A DNA stretch of 10,595 nucleotides from Opitutaceae bacterium (lineage in GTDB: Bacteria > Verrucomicrobiota > Verrucomicrobiia > Opitutales > Opitutaceae): contig JAHFTI010000057.1 of the NCBI GenBank assembly GCA_023265535.1, positions 2,271-12,865 of the forward strand, in the 5' to 3' direction. The notes under the pieces were generated by a model. It made no database searches. It was given only the letters and a program-made list of their open reading frames with translations, and was not told where the DNA came from. Below, one piece after another: positions 1-6,643 of this stretch; position 1 is the stretch's first letter, and each line of letters starts with the position of its first letter. The position numbers were made by a program, and so were the translations under genes.

Positions 1-1
1 G

Positions 2-337
2 GCAGGCCTCAATGAGGAATGGTCCCGCCGAGGAATGGCGGCCCGCTGGCAGCACGCCGGCGTCGAACGCGTCCAGGTGCGCATCGGCCTTCACACCGGC
101 TCCCTGGTGGCTGGCAACATCGGGGGCGCCACCCGCATGAAGTACAGCGTCATCGGCGACACCGTGAATATCGCCGCCCGCCTGGAGGCAATGAACAAGA
201 CCCTGGGCACCTCCATACTCCTGAGCGAGGAGGTCCGCTGCAGGCTGCCCCAGGACCTGGCCAGGGGCTTGGTTGACCGTGGCGTCGTTCCCGTGCGCGG
301 GCGCGTGCACAGCGTGCGCGTGTATGCCGCACGGTGA
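2..337 (+). CDS. Class III adenylate/guanylate cyclase, C-terminal part (5' end outside window)
   Basis: The gene enters from the left edge already in frame, and about 111 residues are visible before the TGA. The visible part is the second half of a class III nucleotidyl cyclase catalytic domain, which makes cAMP or cGMP from ATP or GTP as a homodimer. Seen: RIGLHTGSLVAGNIG, then RMKYSVIGDTVNIAARLE. The Asn and Arg of VNIAAR are the family's transition-state-stabilising pair, so the catalytic half looks intact. The residue that usually reads the base (Asp in classical cyclases, Thr/Ser in the bacterial IIIb group) appears to be the Ser of KYSVIG, which favours a IIIb-type adenylate cyclase; this substrate call is inference. 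The gene stops soon after the domain, so any sensor (CHASE2, HAMP, FHA, etc.) must lie N-terminal and out of view. It converges on the minus-strand methyltransferase gene 45 bp downstream; no terminator hairpin is evident between them. Confidence 0.9.
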   Translation, partial: AGLNEEWSRRGMAARWQHAGVERVQVRIGLHTGSLVAGNIGGATRMKYSVIGDTVNIAARLEAMNKTLGTSILLSEEVRCRLPQDLARGLVDRGVVPVRGRVHSVRVYAAR

Positions 338-382
338 GCCCTGCCGTCCGCCACCTTTCCACCTCGGCCGTCCGCCCGCCCG

Positions 383-1372
383 TCAGGCTTTGGTTCCGCA
401 GGCCAGGAGTGTCTCGAAGTGGGGCTCCTCCTGTTCGCGCGCCACGACATTGATCTCCACCTTCGTGAACCCGGCCTTCTTGAGGAAGCCGTGCAGCGCA
501 CTTTCCTTGAAGCCCAGCCACACGTCGGCGTACAGCTCGCGCGCCTTCTCAAAGTCGTGTTCCTTCAGGTCGAGCACCACGATGCTGCCGCCCGGCTTGA
601 GGATGCGGTGCGCCTCGGCCACCGCCTTCTGCGGGTGCTGCGCATGGTGCAGGGCCTGGCTCAGGATGGCCAGGTCCACCGACCGGTCGGGCAGGGGAAC
701 CTCCTCGATGTCGCCCAGCTTGTAGCTGAGGTTTGCCAGCCCGTTCTTGCGTGCGAGCTCCATGCCCACCTCCACCATCCTGGGGGAATTGTCGATGCAC
801 CAGATCTGCTCCGCGCGGTTGGCCAGCAGCTGCGAGACCATGCCCTCGCCGGCGCCCAGGTCCGCGATCGTGATGCGTGGCACGAGGCGCAGCGCGAGAT
901 GCCCGATGGCCTCCCAGGACCGCCCTGGGCAATAGCCCTTGCCCAGCTTGCCTGCTATCAGGTTGAAATACTGTTCCGCATGCCTGCGCCGCTTCAGCAG
1001 GATGCGCTCGAGGCTCTCGCGGTCCACCGTCATCTCAGGCGAGTTCACCACGGAGTCCACCGCGCAACGCAGCAGCCGTTCCAGCTTTTCGTCGAGGTCG
1101 GCCCGTGTCGCGTAATAGGCCTTTTTCCCCTCGCGGCGATCGCGCACCAGCCCCGCCTGGCGCAACAGGGCGAGCTGCGTGGAGATGCGTGACTGGCCCA
1201 TTCCCAGGATCTCCTGCAGTTCCGCCACCGAGAGCTCCTCCTTGGAGAGCAGGGCGAGCAGCCTGAGGCGGGTGGGGTCGGAGAGGGCCTTGAAGATATC
1301 CCAGTGGGTGTTCACGTGCGTGGAGGCTGACACTTGGGGTGCGTGGTGTTCAAGCCTTGGCCATCCTTGCAC
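383..1372 (-). CDS. ArsR-family HTH regulator fused to SAM-dependent methyltransferase
   Basis: Fusion protein of 329 residues. Residues about 21-100 form an ArsR/SmtB winged helix (FKALSDPTRLRLLALL, then a recognition helix near QSRISTQLALLRQAGLV and a wing with GKKAYYA). Residues about 165-270 form a class I methyltransferase Rossmann fold: motif I DLGAGEGMV at 171-179, an acidic Asp at 194 for the SAM ribose, SVDLAILSQALHH, and HRILKPGG at 255-262. The ArsR metal box (ELCVCDL in arsenic sensors) reads ELSVAEL at 46-52, so thiol-based metal sensing is not expected. Fusions of this kind are known in bacteria, often near methionine/SAM-cycle genes, but their substrate is generally not established. 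The first codon is GTG, directly after the lysE TGA. An internal GTG at 1313-1315 would begin right at the HTH and is a real alternative; neither has a good Shine-Dalgarno. Probably co-transcribed with lysE. Confidence 0.88.
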   Translation of the reverse strand: MQGWPRLEHHAPQVSASTHVNTHWDIFKALSDPTRLRLLALLSKEELSVAELQEILGMGQSRISTQLALLRQAGLVRDRREGKKAYYATRADLDEKLERLLRCAVDSVVNSPEMTVDRESLERILLKRRRHAEQYFNLIAGKLGKGYCPGRSWEAIGHLALRLVPRITIADLGAGEGMVSQLLANRAEQIWCIDNSPRMVEVGMELARKNGLANLSYKLGDIEEVPLPDRSVDLAILSQALHHAQHPQKAVAEAHRILKPGGSIVVLDLKEHDFEKARELYADVWLGFKESALHGFLKKAGFTKVEINVVAREQEEPHFETLLACGTKA

Positions 1373-1993
1373 TCACCATCCCATGAAGACGCAGAGCAGC
1401 TGGTAGGCGCCCAACAGGCAAAGCACGACCCCCGTGCCAATGTTGATGCTGCGCAGCAGGTGTGTGTTCAGCTTGCGCCCGAACCACTCCGCAAAATGGC
1501 TGAGCAGCAGCCACCAGGCCGCCGATCCGAGGAACACTCCCGCCACCAGCTTGACCGGGTTTTGCCAATTGTCAGTCCCAAGCGACACACCAAAGGCCGA
1601 GAACAGCAGCAGCAGGGAGCCGATCGTGACCGGGTTGGCCAGGGTCAGGACAATCGTTGAAAAGAAGGCCTTTGTCAGACCGGGCGTGTGCAGCTGCCCC
1701 TTGGTGCGTGTGGGCGGCTTGGCCTTCATCGCAGCCACACCCATCACCATGAGGATGGCCGCCCCCCCGATTTGGAAGGAGCTGCGGTGCCCTTCCACGA
1801 AGCTCAGGATCGCCGTGATGCCAAAAGCCGCGACAATCGCCATCATGGCATCGGCCACAGCCGCGCCCAGGCCGGTGATGAAGCCCCTCAGCTTTCCGTC
1901 GACGATCGAACGCCGCAGGCACAGCAGTCCCACGGGCCCGATCGGGGCGGCCACGGCGACGCCTATCAAAAAGCCTTTGAGCAAAAGCAGCAT
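1373..1993 (-). CDS. LysE/RhtB-family amino-acid exporter (LysE family translocator)
   Basis: Integral inner-membrane protein of 206 residues, the usual length for LysE/RhtB exporters, which expel amino acids or related small molecules using the ion gradient. About six hydrophobic segments are visible (near residues 5-25, 38-66, 72-89, 112-136, 148-166, 183-203). The family's signature PIGPVG sits at 17-22 in the first helix, and the conserved Asn-Pro of the fourth helix is at 120-121 (TLANPVTI). I chose the ATG at 1991-1993 because it starts the first helix directly. The longer frame begins at a GTG (2068) inside the greA terminator and adds a polar leader with no family match. No Shine-Dalgarno is visible. 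A weak promoter candidate upstream on the minus strand is TTGTGC (2040-2045), a 16-bp spacer and TATGCA (2018-2023). The substrate cannot be read from sequence; the adjacent methyltransferase-regulator suggests control of this exporter. Confidence 0.88.
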   Translation of the reverse strand: MLLLLKGFLIGVAVAAPIGPVGLLCLRRSIVDGKLRGFITGLGAAVADAMMAIVAAFGITAILSFVEGHRSSFQIGGAAILMVMGVAAMKAKPPTRTKGQLHTPGLTKAFFSTIVLTLANPVTIGSLLLLFSAFGVSLGTDNWQNPVKLVAGVFLGSAAWWLLLSHFAEWFGRKLNTHLLRSINIGTGVVLCLLGAYQLLCVFMGW

Positions 1994-2068
1994 CAGGGTT
2001 GGGGATCTGCGGCCCCTTGCATAGGCGTTCCAAACAGGGGCACAACTCAAACCGTTGTCCGCGGGCAC

Positions 2069-2097
2069 AAAAAAACCCGCCTGCGGGAGGCGGGTTT
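2069..2097 (-). terminator. Rho-independent terminator of greA
   Basis: Read on the minus strand, AAACCCGCC (2097-2089) pairs perfectly with GGCGGGTTT (2081-2073) around a 7-nt loop and runs into seven T's (2075-2069). It lies about 20 bp past the greA stop and before lysE, so it should separate greA from the lysE transcript. Confidence 0.9.
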
Positions 2098-2116
2098 GAA
2101 AGGAATCTCAGGCTGT

Positions 2117-3961
2117 TCAGCCCTGGACGTCGACGAGGCGCTGGATGCGCTCGATCGCCTGGTTCTCCTCGCCATTGCCCACCTTGACATTGACGCGGTC
2201 GCCCGTCTTGCGGCCGAGCATGGCCTGGCCGAGCGGGGTCTTGTAGGAGATGACGTGCTTCTCGGGATCGCTGTCCCACGCACCGAGGATGGTGTAGGTG
2301 GTGGAGCTGCCGGCGTCGCTCTTGAGCGTGACCACGCAGCCGATGCTGATCTGGTCGGTGACGGCATCCTTGAAGTCCGTGATGCGGGCGCGGGCGAGGT
2401 CGCGCTCGAGCAGCGACTTCTGCGCCATGAGGACCTGCTGGTCCTGCTTGGCCATCTTGTACTCGGAGTTTTCCTTGAGATCGCCATGCTCGCGCGCCAC
2501 CGCGATGGCCTTGGAGTTCTCGGGGATCTTGCGGGTGATGATGGCGTCGTACTCCTCGCGCTTGCGGTTGTAGCTGCTGCGGGAAACGATGAGCTGCTCC
2601 TCCTTGCCCTCGGCATCGCCGGCGACCAGCGACTGGATGGAGGGGAAGATCTTGATGAAGCGGGCCAGCAGCGACTTCTTGGTCAGCTCCTCGAAACCCT
2701 GGTTCAGCATGAGGGCGTTGGCCAGGTCGCGGGCGGTCTCGGCGTCAGCCGTGGCCAGCAGGTCGGGAATGAGGTCCGGATCCTCGCTGAGCACGTCGGC
2801 GAGCGGAATGCGGCGCGCGGTGGCGGCCTGCAGTGCCTCGTAGTCGATGGCGTAGAAGATGGCGCCCAGCAGGCGGGGGGTGATCAGCTCCTGGATGAGC
2901 TTGGCGAACTTCTTGGAGCCGCGGTTCTTCACGATCCAGAGCAGGACCGGGGCGCGCAGGTTCTGCTCGGTCTGCCAGCGCTGGAGCGTGGCGGCGAGCT
3001 CGCTGCTGCAGCCGTCCTCCACCATGAAGTTGATCACTTCGGTGGTGAACTTGCCCTGCGAGGTCTTGAGCAGGTTGAAGAAGATGTCGCGGTATTCGAT
3101 CGGATGGGTCTCGCGGACGAGCTCCAGCAGGCGGCGCTGGAAGTACACCGGGATCTTGTCGGCGATCACGGGCAGGTCGCGGGCCTCGGCAACCAGCGCG
3201 GACTGCGAGGGTTCGAGGGTGGCGATGTCGACGCCGACGATCTTGGCGATTTGGTCGCGTACATAGGCGCCATAAAGGCGCTCGGAAGCGTCGATCTGGT
3301 TGCTGTCCTTGACGGCGTCCGTCACGCCCTTGAGCACGGCGCTGAAATCGGTCTTGCCGTCCTTCTCCACCGTGGTGAGGAGCTCCTCGGCGATGGTGAT
3401 GCGGCGGCGGGCGGAGCGGGTGCTGGTGAACTGTTCCAGCAGCTCGGTCTCGGCGGAGACGGGCTCCTCGCGCAGCACGTAGCACTCGGTCTTCTTCTCC
3501 GGCACGGCGATGCGCGGATCCTTGGCGATCTGCTTCTTGGCGGCGCTCCACCACTTCTTGAACTTCTCCTCACCCACCACCTGGGCGAGCGTGAGCTCGA
3601 GGTCGATGGCCGTGGTGGCGTTGTTCGGATAGGATTGGAGAGCCTCGACGACCAGTTGGGAGGGATTGTCGCTGATCAGCTTGTTGATGACCTCGGTCTC
3701 CGTCTCCTTGCGGGCGAGCAAGTGCTTGGGCGAGAGAAGGTCGAGCGTCGTGACACAGAAGCCGGGATCCATGGGATGGGCCTTCTTGCCTTTGAAATCG
3801 ATGATGAGACGCTGCGTCCCTTCGTCGTAGCTCTTGATTTGGCCAAAGCCCCAGCTCTTGTGCATGACATAGGTGCCAGGAGCCATGCCTTCCAACTTGG
3901 CTTTGGCCGCCTTGAGCGACGGGTTTTTAGCGATGAGCGCGAGGACGGCTTCGGAATTCAT
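2117..3961 (-). CDS. greA: Long-form transcript cleavage factor GreA with N-terminal Tudor-like and helical extension
   Basis: Protein of 614 residues, against about 158 for ordinary GreA. The last ~154 residues (from about 461) are a complete GreA: a coiled-coil hairpin with the tip GDLKENSEY, whose acidic Asp494 and Glu497 correspond to Asp41 and Glu44 of E. coli GreA (they hold the metal for RNA cleavage in the polymerase secondary channel), followed by the FKBP-like domain (about 535-610). GreA rescues backtracked RNA polymerase. The N-terminus (about 28-75) has PGTYVMHKSWGFGQI and IDFKGKK, resembling Tudor/CarD-type modules such as those that bind RNA polymerase. The ~370-residue middle is mostly helical and I recognise no domain in it. 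Long GreA proteins are known from Chlamydiae and Verrucomicrobiota. I chose the ATG at 3961; the frame also opens at a TTG (3991) ten codons upstream. No Shine-Dalgarno is seen. Divergent from rsmB. Confidence 0.92.
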   Translation of the reverse strand: MNSEAVLALIAKNPSLKAAKAKLEGMAPGTYVMHKSWGFGQIKSYDEGTQRLIIDFKGKKAHPMDPGFCVTTLDLLSPKHLLARKETETEVINKLISDNPSQLVVEALQSYPNNATTAIDLELTLAQVVGEEKFKKWWSAAKKQIAKDPRIAVPEKKTECYVLREEPVSAETELLEQFTSTRSARRRITIAEELLTTVEKDGKTDFSAVLKGVTDAVKDSNQIDASERLYGAYVRDQIAKIVGVDIATLEPSQSALVAEARDLPVIADKIPVYFQRRLLELVRETHPIEYRDIFFNLLKTSQGKFTTEVINFMVEDGCSSELAATLQRWQTEQNLRAPVLLWIVKNRGSKKFAKLIQELITPRLLGAIFYAIDYEALQAATARRIPLADVLSEDPDLIPDLLATADAETARDLANALMLNQGFEELTKKSLLARFIKIFPSIQSLVAGDAEGKEEQLIVSRSSYNRKREEYDAIITRKIPENSKAIAVAREHGDLKENSEYKMAKQDQQVLMAQKSLLERDLARARITDFKDAVTDQISIGCVVTLKSDAGSSTTYTILGAWDSDPEKHVISYKTPLGQAMLGRKTGDRVNVKVGNGEENQAIERIQRLVDVQG

Positions 3962-3979
3962 GGTTGCGTGATGATGAGC

Positions 3980-4030
3980 CTGAAACGACAAGTTGAGCGG
4001 ATTATGATGAAGCTTGTCAAACTGTGTATC
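3980..4030. promoter_or_regulatory. Candidate overlapping divergent promoters for greA (-) and rsmB (+)
   Basis: On the + strand, CTGAAA (3980-3985), a 17-bp spacer and TATGAT (4003-4008) give a fair sigma-70-like match with a start about 30 bases before rsmB. On the minus strand, GATACA (4030-4025), an 18-bp spacer and CATAAT (4006-4001) could drive greA. The two -10 elements overlap in the AT-rich stretch around 4001-4008. The 82-bp gap must hold both promoters, but the exact hexamers are only pattern matches. A consensus TTGACA (minus strand, 4020-4015) has no good -10 at normal spacing. Confidence 0.4.
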
Positions 4031-4033
4031 GTT

Positions 4034-4040
4034 GAGGTGA
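4034..4040 (+). promoter_or_regulatory. Strong Shine-Dalgarno of rsmB
   Basis: GAGGTGA matches the 16S anti-Shine-Dalgarno over seven bases, with the AGG core six bases before the rsmB ATG. It fixes the rsmB start and is the only strong ribosome binding site I find in the window. Confidence 0.8.
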
Positions 4041-4043
4041 CAA

Positions 4044-5348
4044 ATGAGTGATGTTGTTCATAAACATGAAAAGTCCCCGTGGGTCGAGGCAATTGGCCTC
4101 GTACATCGCTGGTTGGAAAAGTCCGAACGCATCGATGACCTCATGGAAAACACTCAGGCGGATCTGAGCTCGATTGAGCGCGCCCGGGTCCAACATTTGG
4201 TTTTTGGTGCCGTCCGCCACCATCTTCGCCTCGAGAAAATCCTTGAGCGCCGCCTCGCACACCCCCCGCGGCACCGTGTGCTCGCCATTCTTTTTGTCGC
4301 TGGTTTCGAACTGATTGAGGCCTTCGCCGACACCGACCCCGAGGGGCAGACCGCCAAGGTCGTCCATCACGCCGTGGAGCAGTCCAAGCGCCTGATCGCC
4401 CCCGCCGAGCTCAAGCTGGTCAACGCCGTCCTGCGCCGCGTCTCCGAGGAGATCGGCTTCGACAAGGTCCCCGGCGCCCTCGCCCCGGCCCACGTGCTCG
4501 CCGCCTACTATTCGCATCCTGAATGGATGGTGAAGCGCTGGTTCGCCCTCTTCGGCGCCAAGGCGACCCGTCAGCTGCTGGAGTGGAACCTCACGCCCTC
4601 ACCCATTTATGCCCGCTGGCGCGGTCCGGCCGCCGCCGAGCTGCCCGCCTTCCTGAAGCCCACCAACTGGCCGGGTTTCTTCCTCATCGAGGCAGGCCAC
4701 TGGCGCGAGGCCGCCCCCCTGCTCGCCGCCGGCACACTCTATGTGCAGGATCCCTCCACCCGCCTGGCTGTGGACCTCCTCGCCCCCAAGCGCGGTGAGA
4801 CGGTCATCGACCTCTGCGCTGCCCCCGGTGGCAAGAGCATCGCCTGTGCCGACCGTATGGAAGGCGAGGGCATGATCATCGCCGTCGACCTGCCCGGCCT
4901 GCGCCAGGATCGCCTGGAGGAGAACCTCGCCCGCATCACCGGCGTGCGCACGCGCCGCATGGGTGCCGACATTTCCAGCGAGCTGACCCTTGCCCTCAAC
5001 AGCAACGGACTGCCCCAGCAGTACTCCGCCATCCTCCTGGACGTCCCCTGCTCCAACACCGGCGTCATGCGTCACCGCATCGACGTCAAGGAGCGCCTCG
5101 AGGAGGCCGACCTCGCCCGCCACGCCGTCCAGCAGCATCGCATGTTGTTGACCGCCGCCCGCCTGCTCGCGCCCGGCGGCCGCCTCGTCTACTCCACCTG
5201 CAGCATCGAGCCCGACGAGAATATCAATGTGGTGAAACGTTTCATCGACGCCTCCAAGGGAGCCTTTGTTCTGGAGACTTCCGTGCAGGCCACGCCCTGG
5301 GAGCACGGGCACGACGGAGCGGGCGCCTTCCTGATCCGCCGCGCCTGA
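4044..5348 (+). CDS. rsmB: 16S rRNA (cytosine-967-C5)-methyltransferase RsmB
   Basis: Protein of 434 residues, the normal RsmB length. It transfers a methyl group from SAM to C5 of a cytosine in 16S rRNA (C967 in E. coli numbering). The N-terminal ~140 residues look like the NusB-type RNA-binding domain (ERARVQHLVFGAVRH, then HHAVEQSKRLIAPAELKLVN). The C-terminal catalytic domain shows motif I DLCAAPGGKS at 256-265, motif IV DVPCSNTGV with Cys336, and motif VI LVYSTCS with Cys386. By analogy with E. coli RsmB, Cys386 is the nucleophile on the base and Cys336 helps release the product. The usual GTG of motif IV is NTG here, a mild change. The start is fixed by a strong Shine-Dalgarno. It converges with the phosphatase gene, with only 13 bp between stop codons and no terminator visible. 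RsmF/NOP-family relatives share these motifs, but the NusB domain and length favour RsmB. Confidence 0.93.
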   Translation: MSDVVHKHEKSPWVEAIGLVHRWLEKSERIDDLMENTQADLSSIERARVQHLVFGAVRHHLRLEKILERRLAHPPRHRVLAILFVAGFELIEAFADTDPEGQTAKVVHHAVEQSKRLIAPAELKLVNAVLRRVSEEIGFDKVPGALAPAHVLAAYYSHPEWMVKRWFALFGAKATRQLLEWNLTPSPIYARWRGPAAAELPAFLKPTNWPGFFLIEAGHWREAAPLLAAGTLYVQDPSTRLAVDLLAPKRGETVIDLCAAPGGKSIACADRMEGEGMIIAVDLPGLRQDRLEENLARITGVRTRRMGADISSELTLALNSNGLPQQYSAILLDVPCSNTGVMRHRIDVKERLEEADLARHAVQQHRMLLTAARLLAPGGRLVYSTCSIEPDENINVVKRFIDASKGAFVLETSVQATPWEHGHDGAGAFLIRRA

Positions 5349-5361
5349 GGGCGGGGCCGGG

Positions 5362-5850
5362 TCAGCTTTCCTCGGCGCAAAGCTTGCGCAGGAACTCCAC
5401 GAGCGACGGGATGGCCTCGACCATCTCGTCGCGGCAGGACTCGTAAAGCTTGAGCGAACCGCCAAAGGGATCGCCGATCTCCTTGTCCGCCCCCTTCGGC
5501 AGGAACTCCCTGAAGAGGTGCAGGTGCTTGGGCGCGGGGCGCACGACCATCTGGATGCGGGCCCGATGAGTCTCCGTCATGCAGAAGATGGCCAGGGCCT
5601 CATTTGCCATCTTGGGCGTGAGCATCTGGCTGCGATGTGAGCTGACGTCGATGCCCACCTTCTTCAGCGCCTGTATCGAGTTCTGTGATACGGGCTCGCC
5701 GTCATGCGCCGCCACTCCTGCCGAGATCACCTGCAGGGAACGCAACGGTTCCTCCTGGGCGGCCAGGGCGTGCTGGAGCAGCGCGGCTGCCATGGGGCTG
5801 CGGCAGATGTTCGCGGTGCAAACCGTGATGATGGTGCGGCGGCTGGTCAT
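5362..5850 (-). CDS. Low-molecular-weight protein tyrosine phosphatase
   Basis: Cytoplasmic protein of 162 residues, typical for the LMW-PTP/arsenate-reductase fold, which removes phosphate through a cysteinyl-phosphate intermediate. The P-loop CX5R is at 11-17 (VCTANICRSPMA; nucleophile Cys11, Arg17). The general-acid Asp is at 127 in EIGDPFGGS, where many family members have DPY. The Ile before the second P-loop Cys is the form seen in tyrosine phosphatases; arginine phosphatases of the YwlE type have Thr there. That favours phosphotyrosine or a bulk phospho-substrate; the substrate is inferred. I chose the ATG at 5850; a TTG five codons upstream (5865) is possible. No Shine-Dalgarno is seen. 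It follows the secreted-protein gene by 73 bp on the same strand and could share its transcript. No kinase or capsule-export genes are near, so its partner is unknown. Confidence 0.88.
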   Translation of the reverse strand: MTSRRTIITVCTANICRSPMAAALLQHALAAQEEPLRSLQVISAGVAAHDGEPVSQNSIQALKKVGIDVSSHRSQMLTPKMANEALAIFCMTETHRARIQMVVRPAPKHLHLFREFLPKGADKEIGDPFGGSLKLYESCRDEMVEAIPSLVEFLRKLCAEES

Positions 5851-5923
5851 CTTGGGTGGGGGCAATCAATACGTTTGGGGGGCAAATGCAACTGGCTAAA
5901 GACGCTGGCGCAAACTCCTCCGG

Positions 5924-6598
5924 CTAGCGCCTGACAGGCCCCTTCAGCGCCTGCAGGGCCAGCAGGCTCCTGTGGATCTGAACGGCCCTCGCGAGCACGG
6001 GGTCGCCCGGCCTGAAGGCTTCCATGGCCGCCGGGTCGGGTTTCTTCTCCAGCTCGGGCGGGGGAGGCGCGATGCCGCTGCCTCCGCTCGACTTTTCCTT
6101 GGCCAGGACCTCCTCGTCCCAGCGGACCTTCGCCTGGTTGATCGAGATGAGCTCCATGGGCTTCCGCCCTTCCTTGATGGCGTCGCCCGCCTTGCGGTCC
6201 GCCTCCGCGTTCGCCTCGACCAGGATGTCGGCCTGGAACCCCGCAGGGGCCGGGGCCAGGGTGATGAGCGAGGGCCATTGCGCCTCGATGATCATCTCCC
6301 GGAGCATGTGGGTGGTGTCCGCATTCAGCAGCACTAGCGACGGGGCGCTCGCCTTCGAGTGGAAACGAAGCCACGCCAGCAAGGTCCTTGTCTGGGACTG
6401 GTCGGTCTTTGCCCCCCGCAGGTCGATCACCCAGGCCTGCTGTTCCGGCACCTTGTCCCGGCTGCCCGGAAGGTCCGCAGGCACGCTTCTTATCTGAAGG
6501 TAACCCAGTCCCTGCCCGAGGTCGTGCACCTGTGGGGAGCCTTGGCAGCACAGACCGGCTAGGAACAGGCAGGCGAGGAGCAGGGCGTTTTTTTTCAA
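5924..6598 (-). CDS. Secreted protein of unknown function with a DLRGA motif
   Basis: Protein of 224 residues that I do not recognise. Seen: an n-region MKKN, a hydrophobic core LLLACLFLAG, then small residues up to about 20-22, i.e. a signal peptide. The Cys pair at 17-18 does not fit a good lipobox because -1 is Leu or Cys. The mature part has AWVIDLRGAKTD (55-66), a following helix, a second strand PSLVLLNADT and a third SLITLAPAP. This alternating pattern recalls the crotonase/ClpP fold of S41/S49 serine peptidases, but no catalytic Ser or Lys can be assigned. The C-terminal half is charged, with a Pro-rich linker (178-189) and an amphipathic end. The start is a TTG (6596-6598) followed by eight A's; no in-frame ATG or GTG in the leader gives a better signal peptide, and no Shine-Dalgarno is seen. 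It lies 102 bp after purD and 73 bp before the phosphatase on the same strand. Confidence 0.75.
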   Translation of the reverse strand: MKKNALLLACLFLAGLCCQGSPQVHDLGQGLGYLQIRSVPADLPGSRDKVPEQQAWVIDLRGAKTDQSQTRTLLAWLRFHSKASAPSLVLLNADTTHMLREMIIEAQWPSLITLAPAPAGFQADILVEANAEADRKAGDAIKEGRKPMELISINQAKVRWDEEVLAKEKSSGGSGIAPPPPELEKKPDPAAMEAFRPGDPVLARAVQIHRSLLALQALKGPVRR

Positions 6599-6643
6599 GG
6601 GATAGGGACGGCGTGCACGGAGCCCTGGAGCGTCGGGTGGATC

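Noticed and set aside
419..1192. 257-codon + strand frame antisense to the ArsR-methyltransferase
   Set aside because: The minus-strand frame has both HTH and methyltransferase motifs; the + frame has none.
1994..2068. N-terminal extension of lysE to a GTG at 2068
   Set aside because: It would start inside the greA terminator and add a polar leader before the first membrane helix.
1688..4051. 787-codon open frame on the + strand antisense to greA and part of lysE
   Set aside because: Its translation is an unfamiliar Leu/Val/Asp/Gly-rich string with no domain, while the minus strand encodes clear GreA and LysE proteins. High GC and the codon bias of greA keep the antisense frame open.
4599..5465. 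288-codon open frame antisense to rsmB, overlapping the phosphatase end
   Set aside because: RsmB motifs run across the whole region on the + strand; the antisense product is Gly/Ala-rich noise.
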